A stretch of 64,000 nt of DNA. Origin: Haematococcus lacustris (lineage: Eukaryota > Chlorophyta > Chlorophyceae > Chlamydomonadales > Haematococcaceae). The stretch lies in the NCBI GenBank assembly GCA_030144725.1, contig JASKMD010000036.1:211325-275324 (forward strand), read 5' to 3'. The notes under the pieces were generated by a model. The model made no database searches. It was not told where the DNA came from and saw only the letters and a program-made list of their open reading frames with translations. Of the stretch, positions 10,991-21,177 are shown one piece after another; the first letter of the stretch is position 1; every line of letters starts with the position of its first letter. A program made the translations under genes and the position numbers.

Positions 10991-11008
10991 CCTTATTTAT
11001 CCTGAGTA
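10991..11008 (-). repeat. Right terminal inverted repeat of the 1.16-kb element
   Basis: Reverse complement of 9846-9862. It is followed directly by TA and then by the LINE codons for HAWLQ. Confidence 0.85.
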
Positions 11009-13218
11009 TACACGCTTGGCTACAACACACACCACAAGCACGCAACCTGGCCACAGAACTGGTGGCCCTCCTTAGGAGACAGGATACACAGAGCAACCAC
11101 CACCCCATGAGAGCGGCACAAGACAAAGCCCTAGCCACCCTACACACCACACGAAGCTTCCCAAGTACCGTCCAAAGGTGGGCTGACCCACTCACAGTCA
11201 GACCGGAAACCACTACCTACTGGAGCCCTAACATCAATGACACGGCCTTCGGAGCACACCACAACTGCCTGCTGGTGCGCCACACTGGCCTATCCACATG
11301 GAATGTCCCGGCAGACGATGCAGTGGCACTGAAATGCGTCAACCATGCCATACACTCAGCTACACAGGAGGAGGCCATGGCCACCATCATGTTGATCCCT
11401 GGGAAAAAGGGCATCTCCTACCCCAAACACATAGACACCCTGCGGCGCTACCCAGAATACTGCCAGCACCTGGCTAGCATACCCCCCACCAAGACCAGCT
11501 GCACCAAGCCAGGCAAGCACGCCAACCTCCACGTCTACGTCATCTGGAACGCAGCGGGCCAACAACTCGTCACCAAAGGCAACCCCCAAGGTTGGCTGGC
11601 TAGCACTGCCACTGCCCTCCACCCCCAACGAGACACACACCCCATCCGCAACAGACCAACAAACCAAAGCCAACCGGCCACACCCCCTAGCGGCCACAAA
11701 CAACACATGCGCCTGCCGTTGGACAGGGACCTCCCCACCTCGGGGCACCAACGCAGCCACAACCAGCTCACGGAACACTCCACGACGCAGCCACGAATGG
11801 CCATCAACGAATGGGCCACGCTAGCGTACTCGGACGGCAGCTGCATCAAGGCCTCTGGTGCTCACCCAGCGCGCGTCGGTGCGGGGGTCTACATCCCGGA
11901 AGAAAACGTCCTTGTCACCGTCGCCATGGATGACCCGGACAGCAACACCATCAACAAGGCGGAACTCACGGCGATACACGCGGCACTCACAGCGGGGGTC
12001 AAACGCATCGCCACCGACAGCCTCTGCTCTATCTACCAGATCCGCCGAGCCCTCGCTAACCCGATGTCGCTCATCACACACAGACACAACGACATCCTGA
12101 CCGCTATCGCTACCCTCATCATCGATAGCCCCGTCACTATCCAATTCTACAAAGTCCGGGCCCACTCGGGAATCATCGGCAACGAAGGCGCAGATGCCCT
12201 CGCCAAGCACGCGGCGCTACACCCAGAGCTCGCCAACACCCCGGCCTACCGCCCGACCACACGGAAAGAGACCAACACCTGGCTCAACAACGAAGCTGAC
12301 GGCGACACCCCCGTCCCACTGCCGGACTGCCGCCACAGCGTGCGAGCACACATGCACTGCAAACACAAGCTTGGCCTTGCCAATCAAGACAGTATCTGCT
12401 ACCAGATGTCCCAGGAGATCACCAAAGCCGCGGCGAAAGGAGCGGGCGAAAGGGTGATGACCGACACGAACATCTCCATACACGCGCAACGAACTGCCCT
12501 TCTCTACCGTACTGGCGGGCTCTATAACCAAAAGCTGGCCATGCGCTGGAAACGGGCGACCGACGACCGGTGCCCACTCTGCGGGGAAGCCGATAGTGCC
12601 ACTCACCTCCTCTCGGGCTGCAGCGAGACACTACCGATGGTGCAAGAAAGGCATAACGGGGCCGGTCGCCTCATCGCTAAAGCCATAAGCAAGGGTACCC
12701 TAGGCGGGTACATCCGATTCGCGGACACCGGCAGTTGGGAGAAGGGCGCGAAGGAAGACCTTGACCTCCCCAACGACACGCTACACACAACGTTACGAGC
12801 ACTCGGGCTGAAAACAGCGGCAACCAAAAACACCACTAGACCAGATATACTCATGGTGACGCCGCAAGCGAAGGCGGGCAAAAGCGGCAAAGCCACAAAA
12901 CGGGTCACCATCATAGAAATCAAGTACTGCTCGGACTCAAGGTGGACGGATCAATTAGACAAGGCACTCAACCAACACACCAATCTAGCTCATACCATAC
13001 GCAAGGAAGGCCACATGGTGGAGATTAGACCAATCCTCCTGGGCATAGGGGGCATAACTTATGAAGCACACACACGGCAACACCTCCTGGCCTTGGGGAT
13101 CTCACAAGATAACACTACTAAACTCCTACACAAGTTAACAAGACACGCGGTGGAGACAGCCCACTCCATTGCAAAGACAAGCTACAGACTCAGGGCTACT
13201 AAGAGGGAGGGAGGGTAG
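11009..13218 (+). CDS. LINE copy B, second part: RNase H, CCHC knuckle, restriction-like endonuclease
   Basis: This is the downstream part of the LINE polyprotein and has no start codon of its own; codons before 11011 belong to the insertion. An uncharacterised segment of about 250 residues comes first. RNase H follows, with YSDGSC (first Asp near 11833), NKAELTAIHAAL, IATDSL and KVRAHSGIIGNEGADALAKHA. A CX2CX7HX4C knuckle (12571-12621) comes next. Then RPDILMV and TIIEIKY (about 12838-12930) give the PD-(D/E)XK signature of a restriction-like nuclease. An AP endonuclease and a restriction-like nuclease in one element is the hallmark of Dualen/RandI LINEs. The stop is TAG at 13216-13218. Confidence 0.8.
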
Positions 13219-13323
13219 GGGGGTCGCCTCATTCTTGGCTTGATTGGTGGGAGCAGGCCGCGCCCCAGGCGGTAGCTCCTCCCTTAATGCACGCCGGTGA
13301 ATACCGGAGTAGTCTTCTTTCTA
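13219..13323 (+). other. 3' UTR of LINE copy B, ending at the L1 array
   Basis: About 105 bp lie between the LINE stop and the first base that matches the tandem array. They include a small perfect hairpin, CCGGT-GAAT-ACCGG, near 13290-13305. There is no poly(A) tail. Which element owns the last few bases is uncertain. Confidence 0.5.
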
Positions 13324-14755
13324 GGGCGGCCCAACAGACTGAGCGGCAGCTGGAGGCCCAGCAGCGGCGTGGGGGCAGGTAGCCAGTTGCTCAGCCCGCC
13401 CCCCGGGCCGACACCGTGGACCAGCTGGCTGTTGGTGTTTAGGCGGGCCAGCCGTGTGCGAAGGTGTGGAAGGAGCTGCTAGACCCCACCCTCCGTCGGG
13501 AGCACGTCATCGTGGCCTGGCGGGTGCTTCACGCCAGCCTCATGGTCGGGGCCTTGTGGGGCCACATCCTCAAGGGTACGGCTGCCCCGGGCTCGTCCGC
13601 CTGCCGCTTCTGCCAGCCGGGGCACCTGGAGACTCTCACCCACGCCTTCCTGACCTGCCCCGCCGTGGTCCCAGCCTGGGAGTGGGTGCTGGACGTGTAC
13701 GGCCGCCTCACAAGCACCCGCCCCCCCTCAGGCGACGCCATGCTGCTCCTCAGTGGGCGCCCCACCCGCGGCGAGGCCCCCCCCTTCCAGCCCCCTGACA
13801 GCCTGCTGTGGCTGCGGCTGCGCGTGGCATTCCTGGGCGCAGTGTGGCGCCTCCGCAGCTCAGGAGCCGCTACAGCCCTGCAGCCACAACAGGTGGCGAG
13901 GCGGGTCGTGGAGGAGGTCATCGCCACCCTCACCACGGCCGTCAAGCGTGACTGGCATCGGGTGGGGAGGGACATCCGCGTGGGCCTCTGCGGCGCTGTG
14001 CCCTCCACCTGGTTCAAGGGCAAGGACCCGGAGCTGGACGCTGCCCACTTCGACCAGCTGTGGCCCGAGGCGTCGGGGGGCTGGTTTGCCACGCAGCCTA
14101 GGAGGGAGCGGAGGGGAGGCCAGGAGGGGGCAGAGGGGAGGGTTGGGGCAGGAGGAGTGGAGGAGGAGAGGGCAGCAGGGAGGCCTAGGCAGGGGGAGGG
14201 CAGGGCGCAGGGGGCGGGAGAGCTGTTTGTTCGCCTTTCCTTGCAGTGGCCCATCCCCTTCCCCATCGTTCCAGCCTGAGCTCCAGGGTTGCTGGTGGTG
14301 GCTTAGTGCGTTCTGTGGGTGGGGTGGGCTAGGCTTCGGGGGGTTGTCTGGATGTCAGGGACCGGGGGCTTAGGTGGTCTTGGCTTGGGCGTTGGGGTCA
14401 GGGTTCTAGGTTTCAGGACGAGGGGAGGGGCTTGGGCTCGTGTGGGTAGTTTTCTGTGGGGAGGGCCTGGGGAGGTGTGCAGAGTTAGGGGGGAGGGCGG
14501 TGGTGTGGGGGAGTGTCTTGACGTTGTCCTTGGGAGGGGGTTGCTTGTGGGGTGTGGACCTTCGCTTGGGGTGTGTGGACCTTTGCTTGGGGTGTGTGGA
14601 CCTTTGCTTGGTGTGTGTGGACCGCTGTGTTTGGGTGGGGTGCTTGGGGTTCGTGTATGGGGAAACCTTGTTTGTTGTAGTCTTTCTTTTCTTCTATTCT
14701 TTAGTCATTCTCACTCTCCTGTAATGCTCTTCCATAAAAAGAAAAATAAAATAAA
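13324..14755 (+). pseudogene. Array unit 0 (3' partial): LINE zinc-knuckle domain and 3' UTR
   Basis: This matches the last 1433 bp of a unit (16534-17966). It encodes WKELLDPTLRREHVIVAWR followed by CRFC and, nine residues later, HAFLTC, the CX2CX9HX4C zf-RVT knuckle at the C-terminus of plant and algal L1-type ORF2. Codons 13464-14279 are open. The 3' UTR has three copies of a CTTGGGGTGTGTGGACCTTTG-like repeat and a tail interrupted by G and T (14736-14755). It shares 3' variants with unit 2. Confidence 0.8.
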
Positions 14756-17700
14756 GGGCGGGCGGGAGCAAGGTGGGGAGCAGGAGCCGGAGGTGGTCAT
14801 CCCAGCTGTCCGAGCGGGGGTTCCCGTGCGCCACTTGGGGTCCCTCATGGGGCGGCCTCCTACGCTGCCACCAGCGAGGCCGCCTTCGGTGGGGCGGCGG
14901 CGGCCATGATGGCAGCCTCCCTCCCTTGGCGGCCTCAAGGCCTCAACCTCCTGGGGCGGGTGCAGGTGGCACAGCAGTGCCTGGCCTCCAAGTCCATCTA
15001 CCTTTCGTGCTTTCGTGCAACCCTCCGCTCCTCTGGCGCAAGCCATGGCCTTGGCTGTCAACCGCTTTGTGGCAGCCTCAGACCTGCCCTAGGAGCGCAG
15101 CCCCAGCAGCAGCCGCCTCTACCCTAGCAAGGCCATCTGCGTGGTGCCCCGGGGGGAGGGAGGGGTGGGGCTTCCCGACCTGGGGGTCACCAGCACGGTC
15201 ATGCTGGCGAAGATGCTGGCCCAGCTCTGGTCGCCCCGGGTTCGTCCCTGGCAGCCTCTGACCCACAGCCTGCTGGCAGACCCCTCCCACGGCCTCAGCA
15301 CGTGGGTCATCACCTACCCCACCGCCCCCCCCTCGCGAGGTATCAGCCCGCGGCTGCAAGCTCACGTGGCGGCTCTGGCTGAGCTCAAGCTGTTCCGTGC
15401 GGTGCCCCCCGCTAGCCAGTCCTTCTTCTCGGTGCTGGCAGAGCCGCTGTGGTACAACGCGCAAGTCCGCATGAACCCAGCAGCTAGGGAGGCAGCAGCT
15501 GAGCAGGGTTGGACCCACGTCCGCCACGTGAGGGAGGCCCTGCATAGCCCCCAGCTGGAGGGGGAGGCCCGATGGGCTGCCGACCTGGTCATGGCTTGCC
15601 TCCCCGAGCCCTGGCAGGGCATGGTGGACCGGCTGCAGCCTCCTCAGCCGGAGTGGAAGTGCCTGAGGGTTGGGCCAGGGGTGGGGTTTGTGATGCGTCG
15701 CACCCCCCTGCTCCAGCCCTCCCACTGGGTGGGCCCCGACGGCCGCCTCTACCCCCTAGACCCCACAGGGGAGGGGCCCCTAGGGGCTTTCTGGGCGGAG
15801 GGAGGGGCGGCCTGGGAGCCAGCTGCGGTGGCCCGGCTCAACAAGCCCAGCTACAGGCTGACGCCGGAGGAGCGAGCCACCCACCTCCGCCCCCTACCCG
15901 CCCAACGTCACGCGGCGCAAGAGCAGGCTCAAGGGCAGGAGCAAGGAGGAGCCAGGGCGGTTGGCAGGGGAGGGGGGCGGGCAAGGGGGCGGGGCGGGGG
16001 CAGGGGGCGAGGGCGTGGAGGAGGTGGAGGGCGTAGGGGCGCAGGGGGCGGGGCGGGAGGGCAGGCTGCCGACCCAGCTGACGATGGGCCTGGCACCTGG
16101 CCTAAGGAGGAGTGGCTCTCGGGCCCCTGGGCTCACCTGCAGCTGGACCCTCAGGTGTGGGGCATGGGCACCACCACCCTGCTTGACTTCTCTGTCAAGC
16201 ATGCCAGGGTGCGCCTCCACCAGCTCCAGCGCGTCAGTGCCGACCCCCTCTACCCACCCAGTGGGGACCTGTGGCCTGCGCTGTAAGGTGTGCGCCCCCC
16301 ACGGGCAGCGGGTGAACCGGAGGTGCCAGCGGTGGCTGATGGGGCCCTGAGGGAGCTGGAGCTCAAGTGGGAGGCCAGCGCGCAGCAGGTGGCAGGCCAG
16401 GGGGCAGCGGGGGAGCGGGAGCAGCAGGGCAGGGATGTGGAGGAGCGGCTCCCCCGAGGAGGTGCAGGGCAGCCAACCGCCTCGCTGGCTTGACACCTCC
16501 GCCAGGGCGCACCAGCGACCCTCGCCGCAAATGAGGGCGGCCCAGCAGACTGAGCGGCAGCCGGAGGCCCAGCAGCGGCGTGGGGGCAGGTAGCCAGTTG
16601 CTCAGCCCGCCCCCCGGGCCGACACCGTGGACCAGCTGGCTGTTGGTGTTTAGGCGGGCCAGCCGTGTGCGAAGGTGTGGAAGGAGCTGCTAGACCCCAC
16701 CCTCCGTCGGGAGCACGTCATCGTGGCCTGGCGGGTGCTTCACGCCAGCCTCATGGTCGGGGCCTTGTGGGGCCACATCCTCAAGGGTACGGCTGCCCCG
16801 GGCTCGTCCGCCTGCCGCTTCTGCCAGCCGGGGCACCTGGAGACTCTCACCCACGCCTTCCTGACCTGCCCCGCCGTGGTCCCAGCCTGGGAGTGGGTGC
16901 TGGACGTGTACGGCCGCCTCACAGGCACCCGCCCCCCCTCAGGCGACGCCATGCTGCTCCTCAGTGGGCGCCCCACCCGCGGCGAGGCCCCCCCCTTCCA
17001 GCCCCCTGACAGCCTGCTGTGGCTGCGGCTGCGCGTGGCATTCCTGGGCGCAGTGTGGCGCCTCCGCAGCTCAGGAGCCGCTACAGCCCTGCAGCCACAG
17101 CAGGTGGCGAGGCGGGTCGTGGAGGAGGTCATCTCCACCCTCACCACGGCCGTCAAGCGTGACTGGCATCGGGTGGGGAGGGACACCCGCGTGGGCCTCT
17201 GCGGCGCTGTGCCCTCCACCTGGTTCAAGGGCAAGGACCCGGAGCTGGACGCTGCCCACTTCGACCAGCTGTGGCCCGAGGCGTCGGGGGGCTGGTTTGC
17301 CACGCAGCCTAGGAGGGAGCGGAGGGGAGGGCAGGAGGGGGCAGAGGGGAGGGTTGGGGCAGGAGGAGTGGAGGAGGAGAGGGCAGCAGGGAGGCCTAGG
17401 CAGGAGGAGGGCAGGGCGCAGGGGGCGGGAGAGCTGTTTGTTCGCCTTTCCTTGCAGTGGCCCATCCCCTTCCCCGTCGTTCCAGCCTGAGCTCCAGGGT
17501 TGCTGGTGGTGGCTTAGTGCGTTCTGTGGGTGGGGTGGGCTAGGCTTCGGGGGGTTGTCTGGATGTCAGGGACCGGGGGCTTAGGTGGTCTTGGCTTGGG
17601 CGTTGGGGTCAGGGTTCTAGGTTTCAGGACGAGGGGAGGGGCTTGGGCTCGTGTGGGTAGTTTTCTGTGGGGAGGGCCTGGGGAGGTGTGCAGAGTTAGG

Positions 17701-17966
17701 GGGGAGGGCGGTGGTGTGGGGGAGTGTCTTGACGTTGTCATTGGGAGGGGGTTGCTTGTGGGGTGTGGACCTTCGCTTGGGGTGTGTGGACCTTTGCTTG
17801 GGGTGTGTGGACCTTTGCTTGGTGTGTGTGGACCGCTGTGTTTGGGTGGGGTGCTTGGAATTCGTGTATGGGGAAACCTTGTTTGTTGTAGTCTTTCTTT
17901 TCTTCTATTCTTTAGTCATTCTCACTCTCCTGTAATGCTCTTCCATAAAAAAAAAAAAAAAAAAAA
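14756..17966 (+). pseudogene. Array unit 1: LINE RT thumb to poly(A)
   Basis: The unit begins with LGVPHGA and LNLLGRVQVAQQCLASK, the region just after the palm in L1-type RTs. It continues with ICVVPRGEGGVGLPDLG (open frame 15141-16286), a Gly/Arg-rich stretch, and the zinc knuckle (16675-17490). A frameshifting variant sits near 15000 (CTTTCGTGCTTTCG), shared only with unit 2. Stops interrupt an otherwise single frame at four fixed places. The tail (17946-17966) is pure A. Confidence 0.8.
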
Positions 17967-20900
17967 GGGCGGGCGGGAGCAAGGTGGGGAGCAGGAGCCG
18001 GAGGTGGTCATCCCAGCTGTCCGAGCGGGGGTTCCCGTGCGCCACTTGGGGTCCCTCATGGGGCGGCCTCCTACGCTGCCACCAGCGAGGCCGCCTTCGG
18101 TGGGGCGGCGGCGGCCATGATGGCAGCCTCCCTCCCTTGGCGGCCTCAAGGCCTCAACCTCCTGGGGCGGGTGCAGGTGGCACAGCAGTGCCTGGCCTCC
18201 AAGTCCATCTACCTTTCGTGCTTTCGTGCAACCCTCCGCTCCTCTGGCGCAAGCCATGGCCTTGGCTGTCAACCGCTTTGTGGCAGCCTCAGACCTGCCC
18301 TAGGAGCGCAGCCCCAGCAGCAGCCGCCTCTACCCTAGCAAGGCCATCTGCGTGGTGCCCCGGGGGGAGGGAGGGGTGGGGCTTCCCGACCTGGGGGTCA
18401 CCAGCACGGTCATGCTGGCGAAGATGCTGGCCCAGCTCTGGTCGCCCCGGGTTCGTCCCTGGCAGCCTCTGACCCACAGCCTGCTGGCAGACCCCTCCCA
18501 CGGCCTCAGCACGTGGGTCATCACCTACCCCACCGCCCCCCCCTCGCGAGGTATCAGCCCGCGGCTGCAAGCTCACGTGGCGGCTCTGGCTGAGCTCAAG
18601 CTGTTCCGTGCGGTGCCCCCCGCTAGCCAGTCCTTCTTCTCGGTGCTGGCAGAGCCGCTGTGGTACAACGCGCAAGTCCGCATGAACCCAGCAGCTAGGG
18701 AGGCAGCAGCTGAGCAGGGTTGGACCCACGTCCGCCACGTGAGGGAGGCCCTGCATAGTCCCCAGCTGGAGGGGGAGGCCCGATGGGCTGCCGACCTGGT
18801 CATGGCTTGCCTCCCCGAGCCCTGGCAGGGCATGGTGGACCGGCTGCAGCCTCCTCAGCCGGAGTGGAAGTGCCTGAGGGTTGGGCCAGGGGTGGGGTTT
18901 GTGATGCGTCGCACCCCCCTGCTCCAGCCCTCCCACTGGGTAGGCCCCGACGGCCGCCTCTACCCCCTAGACCCCACAGGGGAGGGGCCCCTAGGGGCTT
19001 TCTGGGCGGAGGGAGGGGCGGCCTGGGAGCCAGCTGCGGTGGCCCGGCTCAACAAGCCCAGCTACAGGCTGACGCCGGAGGAGCGAGCCACCCACCTCCG
19101 CCCCCTACCCGCCCAACGTCACGCGGCGCAAGAGCAGGCTCAAGGGCAGGAGCAAGGAGGAGCCAGGGCGGTTGGCAGGGGAGGGGGGCGGGCAAGGGGG
19201 CGGGGCGGGGGCAGGGGGCGAGGGCGTGGAGGAGGTGGAGGGCGTAGGGGCGCAGGGGGCGGGGCGGGAGGGCAGGCTGCCGACCCAGCTGACGATGGGC
19301 CTGGCACCTGGCCTAAGGAGGAGTGGCTCTCGGGCCCCTGGGCTCACCTGCAGCTGGACCCTCAGGTGTGGGGCATGGGCACCACCACCCTGCTTGACTT
19401 CTCTGTCAAGCATGCCAGGGTGCGCCTCCACCAGCTCCAGCGCGTCAGTGCCGACCCCCTCTACCCACCCAGTGGGGGCCTGTGGCCTGCGCTGTAAGGT
19501 GTGCGCCCCCCACGGGCAGCGGGCGAACCGGAGGTGGCAGCGGTGGCTGATGGGGCCCTGAGGGAGCTGGAGCTCAAGTGGGAGGCCAGCGCGCAGCAGG
19601 TGGCAGGCCAGGGGGCAGCGGGGGAGCGGGAGCAGCAGGGCAGGGATGTGGAGGAGCGGCTCCCCGAGGAGGTGCAGGGCAACCAACCGCCTCGCTGGCT
19701 TGACACCTCCGCCAGGGCGCACCAGCGACCCTCGCCGCAAATGAGGGCGGCCCAGCAGACTGAGCGGCAGCTGGAGGCCCAGCAGCGGCGTGGGGGCAGG
19801 TAGCCAGTTGCTCAGCCCGCCCCCCGGGCCGACACCGTGGACCAGCTGGCTGTTGGTGTTTAGGCGGGCCAGCCGTGTGCGAAGGTGTGGAAGGAGCTGC
19901 TAGACCCCACCCTCCGTCGGGAGCACGTCATCGTGGCCTGGCGGGTGCTTCACGCCAGCCTCATGGTCGGGGCCTTGTGGGGCCACATCCTCAAGGGTAC
20001 GGCTGCCCCGGGCTCGTCCGCCTGCCGCTTCTGCCAGCCGGGGCACCTGGAGACTCTCACCCACGCCTTCATGACCTGCCCCGCCGTGGTCCCAGCCTGG
20101 GAGTGGGTGCTGGACGTGTACGGCCGCCTCACAGGCACCCGCCCCCCCTCAGGCGACGCCATGCTGCTCCTCAGTGGGCGCCCCACCCGCGGCGAGGCCC
20201 CCCCCTTCCAGCCCCCTGACAGCCTGCTGTGGCTGCGGCTGCGCGTTGCATACCTGGGCGCAGTGTGGCGCCTCCGCAGCTCAGGAGCCGCTACAGCCCT
20301 GCAGCCACAGCAGGTGGCGAGGCGGGTCGTGGAGGAGGTCATCTCCACCCTCACCACGGCCGTCAAGCGTGACTGGCATCGGGTGGGGAGGGACACCCGC
20401 GTGGGCCTCTGCGGCGCTGTGCCCTCCACCTGGTTCAAGGGCAAGGACCCGGAGCTGGACGCTGCCCACTTCGACCAGCTGTGGCCCGAGGCGTCGGGGG
20501 GCTGGTTTGCCAAGCAGCCTAGGAGGGAGCGGAGGGGAGGGCAGGAGGGGGCAGAGGGGAGGGTTGGGGCAGGAGGAGTGGAGGAGGAGAGGGCAGCAGG
20601 GAGGCCTAGGCAGGGGGAGGGCAGGGCGCAGGGGGCGGGAGAGCTGTTTGTTCGCCTTTCCTTGCAGTGGCCCATCCCCTTCCCCGTCGTTCCAGCCTGA
20701 GCTCCAGGGTTGCTGGTGGTGGCTTAGTGCGTTCTGTGGGTGGGGTGGGCTAGGCTTCGGGGGGTTGTCTGGATGTCAGGGACCGGGGGCTTAGGTGGTC
20801 TTGGCTTGGGCGTTGGGGTCAGGGTTCTAGGTTTCAGGACGAGGGGAGGGGCTTGGGCTCGTGTGGGTAGTTTTCTGTGGGGAGGGCCTGGGGAGGTGTG

Positions 20901-21177
20901 CAGAGTTAGGGGGGAGGGCGGTGGTGTGGGGGAGTGTCTTGACGTTGTCCTTGGGAGGGGGTTGCTTGTGGGGTGTGGACCTTCGCTTGGGGTGTGTGGA
21001 CCTTTGCTTGGGGTGTGTGGACCTTTGCTTGGTGTGTGTGGACCGCTGTGTTTGGGTGGGGTGCTTGGGGTTCGTGTATGGGGAAACCTTGTTTGTTGTA
21101 GTCTTTCTTTTCTTCTATTCTTTAGTCATTCTCACTCTCCTGTAATGCTCTTCCATAAAAAGAAAAAATAAAATAAA
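17967..21177 (+). pseudogene. Array unit 2: LINE RT thumb to poly(A)
   Basis: The open stretches are 18352-19497 and 19885-20700. It carries the unit 1 variant near its 5' end but, at its 3' end, the interrupted A tail and GGGGTTCGTG variant of unit 0. It is therefore a mosaic of the two types, as expected from unequal crossing-over or conversion. Confidence 0.8.

Larger units (their letters stand above)
9845..11008. mobile_element. Non-autonomous CACTC-ended DNA transposon with palindrome array, inserted in LINE B
   Basis: The ends are inverted repeats: CACTCAGGATAAATAAGG on the left (9845-9862) and the same on the minus strand at 10991-11008, with only the outermost base differing. The flanks carry TA on both sides (9843-9844 and 11009-11010), fitting a 2-bp target duplication. 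Removing the element plus one TA restores a continuous LINE reading frame, which fixes both borders. No transposase is encoded. The interior holds about 32 copies of a short palindrome and little else. The CACTC start and 2-bp duplication match the larger elements at 34252, 38766 and 38943, so one of their transposases may move it. Confidence 0.85.
5733..13323 (+). mobile_element. Dualen/RandI-like non-LTR retrotransposon, copy B (5'-truncated, carries an insertion)
   Basis: Copy B starts inside the last endonuclease motif (AYLSDHRPL) and runs through RT, PHD, RNase H, CCHC knuckle and a PD-ExK nuclease, to a short 3' UTR that ends where the L1-type array begins at 13324. It is a diverged sister of copy A, not a fresh duplicate. 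It has one nonsense codon (7865-7867) and the 1166-bp insertion 9845-11010 (element plus one TSD copy). Removing that insertion joins the two open frames as QHQHL-HAWLQ. Confidence 0.85.

Noticed and set aside
10924..11010. ATG at 10924 as the true start of the RNase H/nuclease ORF
   Set aside because: The codons before 11011 lie in the inserted transposon. The LINE frame originally continued from the PHD part, and the first LINE residues are HAWLQ.
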